A stretch of DNA of 64,000 bases, taken from positions 310,001-374,000 of the forward strand of contig CAXORL010000002.1 in assembly GCA_964211495.1 (NCBI GenBank), in the 5' to 3' direction. The DNA is from Faucicola osloensis_B. Lineage in GTDB: Bacteria > Pseudomonadota > Gammaproteobacteria > Pseudomonadales > Moraxellaceae. A model generated the notes under the pieces. That model ran no database searches. It was not told the origin of the DNA and saw only the letters and a list, made by a program, of their open reading frames with translations. This document shows, in pieces, positions 43,928 to 52,921 of the stretch (its first letter is position 1; each line of letters begins with the position of its first letter). The position numbers and the translations under genes are program-made.

Positions 43928-45997
43928 GTGAATACTCGCAATAAAAAATCGATAACCACCAAAGTTGCCAATGCCATGTCAGGGCGACCCACCAAAGTAC
44001 CTGTACTCAAAGTCACTGCCCCTAAAATCAATGCGTCAAAGCGTCGTAGTGGTGCCTCACGCCAAGGCAGTATTGAAGAAGATGCCATTCGCTTTAAGTC
44101 CATTTGGATAGCGATGGGGCTGGTGTTTGTGGCGATTTTTGGGCGATTGGCATACATCCAAGTCATTAATAAATCCTACTATCAAGGTAAAGGTAATTCG
44201 CTCATTACCACCGTCAAAAAAGAGCCGTCTTACCGGGGTATGATCACCGACCGCAATAACATGCCGCTTGCGATTTCAGCGCCATTAACCTCGGCGTACT
44301 TTAGTCCGCATGAATATGCGGTTGAATACTATGAACTCAAAGCGCGCCAGCAAGACCTGCAAAAATCTAAACCGAGTAAATCGGTCAATCGCGAGCTTGA
44401 GCGCGTTGCAAAACGTTTGCAGAACATGGATTTAGCCAAACTTTCGGCATTGACAGGCATTAGCGTCAGCGAATTTAAAAATGCCGTGCGTATCAATGAC
44501 AACATCAATCTTGCCGATAAAGAGGCAATCAAAGCTGTATTGCCCACGGGCGCAGGGTCGCATTATTTTCCATTAATGAAAAATGTGCAACCTGAAGCAG
44601 CACAGCCGCTCATTGATGCCAATTTTGCTGGGGTCAGTACCGACACGTTTTATCAGCGCTACTATCCACAGCCACAGCCGAATGCCCAATTATTAGGCTT
44701 TATGGCGCGTACCAACATGACAGATGGCACGCATTACCAAGGGCAAGCTGGGGTAGAGCGCGTATTTAATGACATGCTATCGGGCAAAGATGGCGAAGTC
44801 ATGGTCATGCGTGATGCCAAAAACAATAGCATTAAAGAAATCGAACAAGTCAAACCTGAAGTCGCTGGCAAGGATTTACAATTAACCGTTGATTCACGGC
44901 TACAATATATCTTGTACCAAGAACTTGAAAAAGTCGGGCGTGTGCAGCAGGCGCGCTGGGCAGCGGGTATGATTGTCGATGTCAACTCCGGTGAAGTGAT
45001 GGCGATGTCCAACTGGCCGTCGTTTAACGCCAATGACTTAAATAGCTTATCCAACGAAAACCAGCGTAACCATGCCTTGATGGATGTATTTGAACCCGGT
45101 TCGGTGATGAAACCCATCACCGTTGCCACGGGCTTAAAGTCAGGACAATACAATGCCAACTCACTGGTTAATACCAGTCCAGGTAGCATGGTGGTGCAAG
45201 GGCATACTATTCGTGACCATGGCAATTTAGGTACTATTAGCCTGCGTACCCTACTGCAAAAATCGAGTAATATCGGCTCAGCAAAAATTGCCCTTTCTTT
45301 GCCTGCCACCGCGATGAGTGATACGCAAAAAGCCTTTGGGTTTGGTGCAAAAACCAACCTAAAATTACCCGGTGAATCTGCAGGCCTAGTGCCAACGCCT
45401 GAGCAAAATGAAATCGCACGCCGCGCAACTGTGTCGTACGGTTACGGTCTGCAAGTCACGCTCGCCCAGCTTGCGCAAGCTTACAGTGTGTTAGGTGCAG
45501 GTGGCGTGATGCATCCTTTGACGCTGCTTAAAAGTACCCGTGATAACGCGCTCAATAGCAGTAGTACCAATAATGTCTCCGTCCCTTTTGCCAAACCTGC
45601 TGCCAAGCAAGTCATCAAAACCAGCGATGCCCTTACCATTGTCGATATGATGACGTCAGTCACTGAGCCTGGCGGTACGGCAACCTTAGCCGCTATCGAT
45701 GGCTATCGTGTGGCGGGTAAAACCGGTACGGCAAGACGTACCAATCCCAAAGGCGGCTACTATGATGACCAATATCGCACCTCGTTTGTCGGTATTGCTC
45801 CTGCTTCCAACCCGCGTTTTGTGGTGGCCATCATGGTTGAAGACCCGCGTGTTAACAAATTTGGTGGTTTGGTTGCAGCACCCGTGTTCCGCAGTGTGAT
45901 GAAAGAAGCCTTGCGTTTGTACAATGTGCCGTTTGACAAGCCGCTATCAGGTAAAGAAACCACTGCCACCAGCATCGAAAGTGTCAATGACTTATAA
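43928..45997 (+). CDS. ftsI: Septal peptidoglycan transpeptidase FtsI (PBP3)
   Basis: A 689-residue class B penicillin-binding protein for septal crosslinking. One membrane helix lies near 57-79 (SIWIAMGLVFVAIFGRLAYI), followed by the pedestal domain. The transpeptidase motifs are SxxK at Ser392-Val-Met-Lys395, SxN at Ser446-Ser-Asn448 and KTG at 598-600. A GTG start is used, 12 nt after the ftsL stop. It is longer than E. coli FtsI (588), with extra residues around 140-170 and at the C-terminus. The 3' end overlaps murE. Confidence 0.95.
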   Translation: MNTRNKKSITTKVANAMSGRPTKVPVLKVTAPKINASKRRSGASRQGSIEEDAIRFKSIWIAMGLVFVAIFGRLAYIQVINKSYYQGKGNSLITTVKKEPSYRGMITDRNNMPLAISAPLTSAYFSPHEYAVEYYELKARQQDLQKSKPSKSVNRELERVAKRLQNMDLAKLSALTGISVSEFKNAVRINDNINLADKEAIKAVLPTGAGSHYFPLMKNVQPEAAQPLIDANFAGVSTDTFYQRYYPQPQPNAQLLGFMARTNMTDGTHYQGQAGVERVFNDMLSGKDGEVMVMRDAKNNSIKEIEQVKPEVAGKDLQLTVDSRLQYILYQELEKVGRVQQARWAAGMIVDVNSGEVMAMSNWPSFNANDLNSLSNENQRNHALMDVFEPGSVMKPITVATGLKSGQYNANSLVNTSPGSMVVQGHTIRDHGNLGTISLRTLLQKSSNIGSAKIALSLPATAMSDTQKAFGFGAKTNLKLPGESAGLVPTPEQNEIARRATVSYGYGLQVTLAQLAQAYSVLGAGGVMHPLTLLKSTRDNALNSSSTNNVSVPFAKPAAKQVIKTSDALTIVDMMTSVTEPGGTATLAAIDGYRVAGKTGTARRTNPKGGYYDDQYRTSFVGIAPASNPRFVVAIMVEDPRVNKFGGLVAAPVFRSVMKEALRLYNVPFDKPLSGKETTATSIESVNDL

Positions 45998-47594
45998 CAA
46001 CCCTATGGAAAAAGCTATGATTACGTTGCAAGCGATGATGTCTGCGCTATCACTACCAGAAAGCGTGCGACAACTGTTAAACCCTGTCATGAATCAACCA
46101 TTTGGGCAGTTTGTGGTCGATAGCCGTCAAGTGGGTCAGGGCGATGTATTTGTATTGCTAAAAAGTCAAAACGCGACCGACAGCCTCGATTTGGAAAAAG
46201 TTGCAGGTTATCTTGCCCAAGTCGCAAACAAAGCGGCGTTTGTGTTGTCAGAAATTGATATATCCGCGCTCCAGTCGCAGTTTACGTTACCGATTATTTA
46301 TTTGCCCAGCATTCGTGATTTTTTAGGTTCCCTAATTCAAACCAGTTTGCAACAGCAATATCCCACCAAGTTGCCTGCAGTCATCGCGGTGACAGGCACC
46401 AATGGCAAGACCACCGTAAGCCAACTGGTCGCCCAACTCATCAGTCAATCGGGCATCAAAACTGCGGTCATGGGCACAGCAGGTAATGGCGTGCTTGGTG
46501 AAAAAGGGGCGCCCAATCTTACCCCAAGTACCCACACCACCTTGGAAGTCTTTAATCTACACCATGCGATGGATGATTTTGCCAAGCAAGGCGTACAAGC
46601 CTTAGCCATTGAAGCCAGCTCTCATGGTTTGCACCAGCAGCGTTTGCAAGGCGTACCCATCAATGTGGCGATATTTACCAATTTAAGTCGTGATCATCTC
46701 GACTATCATACTGACATGCACGATTATGCGCAGGCGAAAGCGCGACTGTTTGATAAAGCGCATTTCCCCACCCTTACTCACGCGATTATTAATTTAGATG
46801 ATGAATTTAGTGCGTTGATGATTGAGGTAGCCAACGCCTCTAATTTAACCGTGTGGACATATAGCTTGACCAATGATCAAGCCGATTTTTTTGCCAAAAC
46901 TATCGTGCCTAGCTTGCAAGGGGGTGATTTGACCATTGCTCTTTCAAAAGCTGTCACGCCACAAGGTGAATTAAGGGTGAATAGTCCACTGTTAGGGCGA
47001 TTTAATGTGGCCAATTTGCTCGCGAGTATCGCAGGTGCCTTAGCGTTATCGCAAAGTGCTGCGATGGGATTGAGTGTGGCGCAAATCCAAGCGGCAGTGC
47101 CAAAGCTTCGCGGCGCCACAGGTCGTATGGATCGGGTGCCATCGACTAGCAGCTGTTTTATCGTGGATTATGCGCATACGCCAGATGCGCTAGAGCAGGT
47201 GTTGACCAGTTTAAAATCGCACTGTACAGGTGAGCTGTGGGCAGTATTTGGCTGTGGTGGCGACCGTGATAAAGGTAAACGTCCACTGATGGCGCAAGCA
47301 GGACTGCGCCTAGCTGACAAAGTGATTTTGACTGCCGATAACCCACGCAGTGAAGACCCTAATGCAATTTTGAACGATATGCAAGCGGGCATGACTTGCC
47401 AGCAGCACTACCAAGCTATTATCGAGCCAGACCGTCAAAAGGCCATTGAATATGCGGTGCAACATGCCAAGCCTAGTGATATCGTGGTGATTGCAGGCAA
47501 GGGGCATGAAACCTATCAAGAAATCAAAGGGGTACGCCACGATTTTGATGATAAAGTAGTGGTAAAAAATGCCATTGACAAATTTGGCAAATAA
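45987..47594 (+). CDS. murE: UDP-MurNAc-tripeptide synthetase MurE (meso-diaminopimelate-adding)
   Basis: About 535 residues, adding the third residue to the peptidoglycan stem. The N-terminal UMAG-binding part has VVDSRQV, the ATP loop is VTGTNGKTT, and NLSRDHLDYH and CGGDRDKGKR follow. The motif DNPR (TADNPRSEDP) selects meso-diaminopimelate, as in Gram-negative bacteria. I use the ATG at 45987, which overlaps the ftsI stop by 11 bases; ATGs at 46005 and 46017 are also possible. Confidence 0.94.
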   Translation: MTYNNPMEKAMITLQAMMSALSLPESVRQLLNPVMNQPFGQFVVDSRQVGQGDVFVLLKSQNATDSLDLEKVAGYLAQVANKAAFVLSEIDISALQSQFTLPIIYLPSIRDFLGSLIQTSLQQQYPTKLPAVIAVTGTNGKTTVSQLVAQLISQSGIKTAVMGTAGNGVLGEKGAPNLTPSTHTTLEVFNLHHAMDDFAKQGVQALAIEASSHGLHQQRLQGVPINVAIFTNLSRDHLDYHTDMHDYAQAKARLFDKAHFPTLTHAIINLDDEFSALMIEVANASNLTVWTYSLTNDQADFFAKTIVPSLQGGDLTIALSKAVTPQGELRVNSPLLGRFNVANLLASIAGALALSQSAAMGLSVAQIQAAVPKLRGATGRMDRVPSTSSCFIVDYAHTPDALEQVLTSLKSHCTGELWAVFGCGGDRDKGKRPLMAQAGLRLADKVILTADNPRSEDPNAILNDMQAGMTCQQHYQAIIEPDRQKAIEYAVQHAKPSDIVVIAGKGHETYQEIKGVRHDFDDKVVVKNAIDKFGK

Positions 47595-47608
47595 CTTAGC
47601 CTAGCATC

Positions 47609-48253
47609 ATGAAAAAAATCTACCTAATCCGTCATGCCCAAAGCGAGTCCAATGCAGGGCAAGCGGTGCGCCCCAATCATGCCATTAATCTTACTGACGT
47701 TGGCAAGACGCAAGCGCAAGCATTGGCGGATTGGCTCACTGACCATATCAGCGAGCTAGTCACCGAGATTTTTGTATCCCAGTATATTCGCACCCAGCAA
47801 ACGGCTCAGCCTTATCTACAAAGCACTAAGCGCGCAGCCACTGTCATCGACGAATTGCACGAATTTAACTTTCTGGATTTTGACACCATCAAGGATTTGT
47901 CATTTGATGACATCCGTGTGATTGCCGATGATTTTTGGCAACAGCATTCTGCGCACCGAGCCAGTGAGGTGACGGACAGTTTTGAGCATTTCGTAGCGCG
48001 GGTACAAAAGGTGCGCGCGTATTTTGATGCCTTGCCCGATGGCACCTATCTAGTATTTACCCACGGCATGTGGATTGGCATGCTTATCTGGCAGATGCTA
48101 CTTGGCGATAGCCCGCGTCTATATAATATGAAGAAATTCCGTGAGTTTGAACTGGCAACGCGCCCCAAAAATTGCGAAGTGTTGTTGCTCGCTCCTGCAG
48201 GAATCAAGAAAGTATGGGTGCGCAATGATGGGCAAGATGATGAGATTCGCTAG
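47609..48253 (+). CDS. Histidine phosphatase superfamily protein
   Basis: A 214-residue member of the phosphoglycerate-mutase-like family. LIRHAQSESNAG (6-17) holds the phosphate-accepting His9 and Arg8; a second Arg lies in SQYIRTQQTAQPY, and the second catalytic His in VFTHGMWIG. The substrate cannot be told; such proteins include sugar-phosphate and nucleotide phosphatases. It sits between murE and murF, where most dcw clusters have no gene, 14 nt after murE and 51 nt before murF, so it is co-expressed with wall precursors. Confidence 0.9.
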   Translation: MKKIYLIRHAQSESNAGQAVRPNHAINLTDVGKTQAQALADWLTDHISELVTEIFVSQYIRTQQTAQPYLQSTKRAATVIDELHEFNFLDFDTIKDLSFDDIRVIADDFWQQHSAHRASEVTDSFEHFVARVQKVRAYFDALPDGTYLVFTHGMWIGMLIWQMLLGDSPRLYNMKKFREFELATRPKNCEVLLLAPAGIKKVWVRNDGQDDEIR

Positions 48254-48304
48254 TAATAAACCATAAAGAGACCCCAAGAAAGAGACCCGAATAAAGAGAC
48301 GACA

Positions 48305-49786
48305 ATGACTGCATATATTTGGCAATCTGCCAACTTAACCGAAGCGGTGAAAGACCTAAACCCAACCTTTCACAGTGATTTTACCCAGACATCCACAAGA
48401 ATTATCACCGACACCCGCAAAATTGAAAAAGGCGATATTTTTTTAGCCATTAAAGGTGATAACTTTGACGGACATGATTATGTAAAAACTGCCAAAGATA
48501 AAGGCGCCGTCTTAGCGATTGTCAGCCGTGCAGTCGAAAGTGACTTGCCGCAACTCATAGTGACTGACACAAAATTGGCACTCGGCAAATTAGGTGCTTA
48601 CCGCCGTGACCAACATCCCAATTTAAAAGTCGTTGCGATTACAGGCTCTAGCGGTAAAACCACCGCCAAAGAAATGCTTGGCAGTATTTTAAACCGTATT
48701 GCGCCGACACTTATCACCCGCGGCAATCTCAACAATGATTTGGGCGTGCCGATGATGCTGCTAGAGCTGACCGATGAGCATCGTTACGCCGTGATGGAGC
48801 TTGGCGCCAATCATGTCGGAGAGATTGCTTATACCACCCAGCTTGTCAAACCCGATGTCGCTTGTGTGCTCAATATCGGCACGGCGCATTTGGGGGAGTT
48901 TGGCGGGCGTGATAATATCGCCAAAACCAAATCTGAGATTTATCAAGGATTAAGTGACACAGGTACAGCGATTGTGCCATTTGGTGATGATTATTTTGAT
49001 ACGCTACTCAATAATGCCCAACAATTTACCCAAAATATTCTAACCTTTGGCGAGCGTGACGTGTCCTTGGCGGATGCTGGCGTGGATATGCAACAAGCCA
49101 AAGAAATTGGCTTAACAGATGAAGATACGGTGCTACTAATGGGCGATGTGTTTGCCGATGATGTGGAAGTTGGTAATACCAGTACCTTTAGCCTAAATTT
49201 CAATTTTGAAATTGATGAAATCGAAAGCCAAAACGTCAGCTTAAACTTTGCAGGTGAACATAATATCAGCAATGCCTTAGCCGCTGCGGCCTGTGCGCAA
49301 GCTTTGGGGCTGTCGATTGATGATATCGCCAAAGGACTCGATGCCGCCAAACCTGCCAAAGGTCGACTCAATTTTATTGAGTTTGGTAAACATACTTTAA
49401 TTGATGATACTTATAACGCCAATCCCAGTGCCGTCATTGCTGCCACGCAAGTATTGGCTAGCCAAGGTGCGCCCACCATGTTGGTGTTGGGCGATATTGG
49501 TGAGTTGGGTGACGCCGCGCAAGAGGAGCATCGCAAGCTCGGTGAGACTATCGCCGCCTCTGGCGTGACGGTGCTGTATACGGTGGGGGAGTTAACGCCT
49601 GTTACTGTCGCGCAAGCGCAAGCATCCGGCATGCAAGCACAGGCATACCCGGACAAAGCCACTCTACTTTCGGCGATCAAAGATAAGCTGACGAGTAGTG
49701 ATGACGCTTGGCATATCTTGTTTAAAGGCTCGCGCTATATGAGAATGGAGCAAATAATTGACGAGTTAACCCGTCAGCCATCCTAG
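48305..49786 (+). CDS. murF: UDP-MurNAc-tripeptide:D-Ala-D-Ala ligase MurF
   Basis: A 493-residue ligase that completes the UDP-MurNAc-pentapeptide. DTRKIEKGDIFLAIKG is the N-terminal substrate domain, ITGSSGKTTAKEML the ATP loop (Lys in GKTT), NLNNDLGVP and MELGANHVGEI family signatures, and DDTYNANPSA the C-terminal site. It is longer than E. coli MurF (452), with an Asp/Glu-rich insertion near 255-310. A terminator follows, so mraY is at least partly separate. Confidence 0.96.
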   Translation: MTAYIWQSANLTEAVKDLNPTFHSDFTQTSTRIITDTRKIEKGDIFLAIKGDNFDGHDYVKTAKDKGAVLAIVSRAVESDLPQLIVTDTKLALGKLGAYRRDQHPNLKVVAITGSSGKTTAKEMLGSILNRIAPTLITRGNLNNDLGVPMMLLELTDEHRYAVMELGANHVGEIAYTTQLVKPDVACVLNIGTAHLGEFGGRDNIAKTKSEIYQGLSDTGTAIVPFGDDYFDTLLNNAQQFTQNILTFGERDVSLADAGVDMQQAKEIGLTDEDTVLLMGDVFADDVEVGNTSTFSLNFNFEIDEIESQNVSLNFAGEHNISNALAAAACAQALGLSIDDIAKGLDAAKPAKGRLNFIEFGKHTLIDDTYNANPSAVIAATQVLASQGAPTMLVLGDIGELGDAAQEEHRKLGETIAASGVTVLYTVGELTPVTVAQAQASGMQAQAYPDKATLLSAIKDKLTSSDDAWHILFKGSRYMRMEQIIDELTRQPS

Positions 49787-49800
49787 CTAAAACAGATCTT

Positions 49801-49836
49801 TCATCAGCCATTCGATAAAAATTGGCTGATTTTTTG
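49801..49836 (+). terminator. Intrinsic terminator after murF
   Basis: ATCAGCCA (49803-49810) pairs with TGGCTGAT (49823-49830) around a 12-base loop, followed by five more T. Confidence 0.85.
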
Positions 49837-49954
49837 TGAATTTTTACTTAAAATAGTCAACTTTTCATGATGGGTTTTTGCTAATGAGTCAACGTGAGAC
49901 AGTTTTTATAGACGGTTTTCATAGCGATTTTTCATTTATCCTATCATGATAATG

Positions 49955-49980
49955 ACAGGGACCTTAAGCCCCTGTTTTTA
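49955..49980 (+). promoter_or_regulatory. Attenuator-like hairpin just before mraY
   Basis: ACAGGG (49955-49960) pairs with CCCTGT (49970-49975) and is followed by TTTTA. It lies 27 bases upstream of the mraY start, after the murF terminator. It may be a leader attenuator or a second terminator. Confidence 0.5.
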
Positions 49981-50006
49981 CCCAGAACCCCCTAAGGAGT
50001 CCACTC

Positions 50007-51125
50007 GTGCTATTGTGGTTATTTGAATGGCTAAGCCAATTTTATTCCCCATTTTCGGCTGTGTCATCGCTGACCTTACGTGTTTTATTAGCGGTGCTGA
50101 CTGCGCTGGGTATCAGTATGGTGTTTGGTGGACGCGTCATTGAACGGCTGCGTGCGCTCAAATATGGACAAGCCATTCGTAACGACGGCCCACAAAGTCA
50201 CCTTGCCAAAACAGGCACACCCACCATGGGCGGGATTTTAATTTTAGGCAGTATTTTGGTGACCACGCTACTGTGGGCGAATCTAACCAACCCTTACGTA
50301 TGGATTTTGCTGGTGGTCTTGGTGATTTTTGGCGCGGTGGGCTGGGCAGATGACTGGCTAAAAATCAAATATAAAGACCCAAAAGGCTTGATTGCACGCA
50401 AAAAATATTTTTGGTTGTCGGTTGGCGCTTTATTTGTTGGTGTGTCCTTGTACTGGATTGCCAGTCAGCAGCCGCATGTGGCGACAGCTCACGCCATGCA
50501 AGATTTACTGATTCCGCTGTTTAAAAACGTGTCGATTCCTTTTTCCGCTGTACCATTGGGTTTGGCGTTTATTATCTTTACTTATTTTGTGATTAATGGT
50601 ACCTCAAATGCGGTCAACTTAACCGATGGTTTGGATGGTCTTGCCATTTTTCCTGTGGTGTTGGTGGCCGCAGGCTTAGGGGTATTTGCTTATGTGTCAG
50701 GGGATTTTCGCTTTGCTGAATATCTCCACGTGCCCTATATTGCTTATAATAGCGATGTGACAGTGGTGTGTGGTGCCATGGTTGGGGCGGGCTTAGGGTT
50801 TTTATGGTTTAATGCACATCCCGCCCAAGTGTTTATGGGCGATGTTGGGGCATTAGCCTTGGGTGCAATGCTTGGCACCATTGCCGTGATGACGCGCCAA
50901 GAGATTGTGTTGTTTATCATGGGTGGTTTATTTGTAGCAGAAGCGGTATCGGTCATGCTACAAGTAGGCTCTTACAAACTTCGTAAAAAACGCATCTTTC
51001 GCATGGCGCCGCTGCATCACCATTTTGAAGAAGGCGGCTGGAAAGAAACCCAAGTGGTCACCCGTTTTTGGATTATTACCATTGTCTTGGTTATTTTAGG
51101 GCTGATGACGTTAAAACTTCGCTAA
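50007..51125 (+). CDS. mraY: Phospho-MurNAc-pentapeptide translocase MraY
   Basis: A 372-residue membrane enzyme that makes lipid I from undecaprenyl phosphate. About ten hydrophobic helices; family motifs include SHLAKTGTPTMGG, GWADDWLK (the Asp-Asp pair), NAVNLTDGLDGLA and FMGDVGALALG, and the MAPLHHHFEEGGW histidine motif. A GTG start is supported by AAGGAG 7 nt upstream. It ends at a terminator, and murD, ftsW and murG do not follow. Confidence 0.97.
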   Translation: MLLWLFEWLSQFYSPFSAVSSLTLRVLLAVLTALGISMVFGGRVIERLRALKYGQAIRNDGPQSHLAKTGTPTMGGILILGSILVTTLLWANLTNPYVWILLVVLVIFGAVGWADDWLKIKYKDPKGLIARKKYFWLSVGALFVGVSLYWIASQQPHVATAHAMQDLLIPLFKNVSIPFSAVPLGLAFIIFTYFVINGTSNAVNLTDGLDGLAIFPVVLVAAGLGVFAYVSGDFRFAEYLHVPYIAYNSDVTVVCGAMVGAGLGFLWFNAHPAQVFMGDVGALALGAMLGTIAVMTRQEIVLFIMGGLFVAEAVSVMLQVGSYKLRKKRIFRMAPLHHHFEEGGWKETQVVTRFWIITIVLVILGLMTLKLR

Positions 51126-51155
51126 CTTTGCTACGTCCGAACGGCGCTTTGCATC

Positions 51156-51186
51156 AAATGGCATCTTTGGATGTCATTTTTTTTGT
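51156..51186 (+). terminator. Intrinsic terminator after mraY
   Basis: ATGGCATC (51158-51165) pairs with GATGTCAT (51170-51177, one G-T) around TTTG and is followed by a run of T. It ends the dcw segment. Confidence 0.85.
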
Positions 51187-51204
51187 CTGTATTTATGGAT
51201 TTAT

Positions 51205-51238
51205 TTGCGCATGTGCAAAAAATTAAATATGCTATAAT
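51205..51238 (+). promoter_or_regulatory. Extended -10 promoter with an overlapping near-palindrome
   Basis: TGC-TATAAT (51230-51238) is a full extended -10. A 14-bp near-palindrome, TTGCGCATGTGCAA (51205-51218), lies where the -35 would be and could be an operator. Together they point to a regulated promoter for the unknown gene at 51328. Confidence 0.55.
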
Positions 51239-51327
51239 TTTTATATGGTGATGACTAAATTATATGCAGGAATTTTGATGACAAGACACTGATTTAGCAG
51301 AGCACTGTCACAACAAGGAGGTGTGTG

Positions 51328-51903
51328 TTGAAAGTAACTATTAATGAAATCCCTGTTACACTAGCTTGTAGTGATGCAGGCAAACAAGCGCTTAACACTG
51401 CTGAAATGACGCTTAGACAACGCCAATTTATCTTATTGATTAAGGAAAATACGAGCTTGGGCGAGCAAGCGGTGAGCAATTTATTGTCTAAGTTGGATTT
51501 ACAACAACTGATTGAAAAAGGCTGGATTAGCTGCGATGTGCCGCTAGGGCAAATTTTCAAACAACCTAGCACTACTGTTGCAGCGTTGGCAAGCGCTATT
51601 GCCAGTACAGACGCACCATCCGCTGAAACTGAAACTGTATTGAGCAAAAAATGCTGTGATAAAAAAACGGGTGCGAAAAATTTACAGTCATTCCTAAATA
51701 CTTATACCAATGCTAAGCTAGCGGCTCCTACCATCCCTGATGTGTCAAACATTGAATCGCCATCGCTGCGAGCAGCGGACACATTACAGCAGCATCCGAC
51801 GGCAGATTCAGCACTGGCATTAAAAATACCTGAGGCACTGCAGCCAAAAATGGCTCAAGTGCATGAAGATATTATGATTTTGCAAAGATTGCTAGACGAC
51901 TGA
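51328..51903 (+). CDS. Unknown protein with a possible N-terminal winged-helix region
   Basis: A 191-residue protein I do not recognise. Residues about 25-70 (RQRQFILLIKENTSLGE...LLSKLDLQQLIEKGWI) have the helix pattern of a winged-helix or similar small domain; the middle is Ala/Thr/Ser-rich with a KKCCDKK segment, and the C-terminus is helical. The start is TTG at 51328 (GTG at 51325 is possible): AAGGAGGT lies 6 nt before TTG but only 3 nt before GTG. A strong promoter precedes it. The TTG start, near-perfect Shine-Dalgarno and palindrome suggest regulated expression. Confidence 0.7.
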   Translation: MKVTINEIPVTLACSDAGKQALNTAEMTLRQRQFILLIKENTSLGEQAVSNLLSKLDLQQLIEKGWISCDVPLGQIFKQPSTTVAALASAIASTDAPSAETETVLSKKCCDKKTGAKNLQSFLNTYTNAKLAAPTIPDVSNIESPSLRAADTLQQHPTADSALALKIPEALQPKMAQVHEDIMILQRLLDD

Positions 51904-51966
51904 TGTTACGCAGTTACACTGGGTTATCCGCTTTGGGTTTTTAACGGTTTTTTTTGAGATATTTTT

Positions 51967-52863
51967 ATGGTGGCATTCCCTTCGACATTTTCTGCAAATT
52001 TTCGCTGCCCGATTTGCCAAAGTCCGCTAAAGGTGGGTGAAAAAGTTTGGCAATGCAGCGGTGAAAATCCGCAGCAGCGGCAACATGGCTTTGATGTCGC
52101 CAAACAAGGGTATGTGAATCTACTGCCGGTGCAAAATAAGCATAGCAAAAACCCTGGCGATAGTGATGAGTCAATTATGGCGCGTCGTCGTTTTCTACAA
52201 GCGGGGTTTTATCAGTCGCTGCAAGATGGGCTGTATGACTTTTGCAAAGAGCTATTATCCTCCCAACCATCGGTAAATTGGCTAGACATTGGCTGTGGCG
52301 AAGGATATTACACTGAGCGATTTTTACAGCTTAACCCAAGCCAGTTAGTCGCGCTTGATATCAGCAAACCTGCCGTACTTGCTACTGCCAAACGACTTAA
52401 ACCAATTAACACGACCACACAAAAATATTGCTTAGTGGCATCTGCTTCGCAAGTACCATTGGCCAGTCAGGCGGTGAGTATATTGACCAGTATTTTTAGC
52501 CCGATTTTGGCGGATGAATTTCATCGGTTAGTCAGCGACCAAGGCTTTGTAGTGATTGCCAAGCCTGCCGTCAATCACTTGATTGAGATGCGTGACGGGC
52601 TATTTGAACAAATCGTGGCGCACGACTCAGACAAATTTATCGATGAATTAGCACCGTATTTTGAGTTGGTTAAGCAAACGCGGGTGGAAACCACGATTTC
52701 GCTTACCGCTACGCAGTTACAAGATTTATTGACGATGACGCCCTATGCGTTTCGGGCGCAGCCAGCCAGACGTGAAGCATTAATCGACCGCTGCGAGCAG
52801 GCAGGGTCAATGCGCTTTACGACCGATTTTATGATTTATGGGTTTCAAAAAATTTGTCTGTAA
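51967..52863 (+). CDS. rlmA: 23S rRNA (guanine(745)-N1)-methyltransferase RlmA
   Basis: A 298-residue SAM-dependent methyltransferase. A small N-terminal zinc module is built from CPICQSPL (17-20 pair), then CSG and the HGFDVAKQGYVNLL segment typical of RlmA. The SAM loop is LDIGCGEGYY (about 105-114), followed by LDISKPAV. SDESIMARRRFLQAGFY is a further RlmA signature. Family members modify G745 (RlmA-I) or G748 (RlmA-II); a Gram-negative host suggests G745. Confidence 0.9.
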   Translation: MVAFPSTFSANFRCPICQSPLKVGEKVWQCSGENPQQRQHGFDVAKQGYVNLLPVQNKHSKNPGDSDESIMARRRFLQAGFYQSLQDGLYDFCKELLSSQPSVNWLDIGCGEGYYTERFLQLNPSQLVALDISKPAVLATAKRLKPINTTTQKYCLVASASQVPLASQAVSILTSIFSPILADEFHRLVSDQGFVVIAKPAVNHLIEMRDGLFEQIVAHDSDKFIDELAPYFELVKQTRVETTISLTATQLQDLLTMTPYAFRAQPARREALIDRCEQAGSMRFTTDFMIYGFQKICL

Positions 52864-52865
52864 AA

Positions 52866-52892
52866 AAGCGCCCGTCAGTGGGCTATTTTTTT
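52866..52892 (+). terminator. Intrinsic terminator after rlmA
   Basis: GCCC (52870-52873) pairs with GGGC (52880-52883), extended by flanking A-T pairs, and is followed by seven T. Confidence 0.7.
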
Positions 52893-52921
52893 ACCTTACA
52901 AACAGCCTTCAGCAAACAGCC

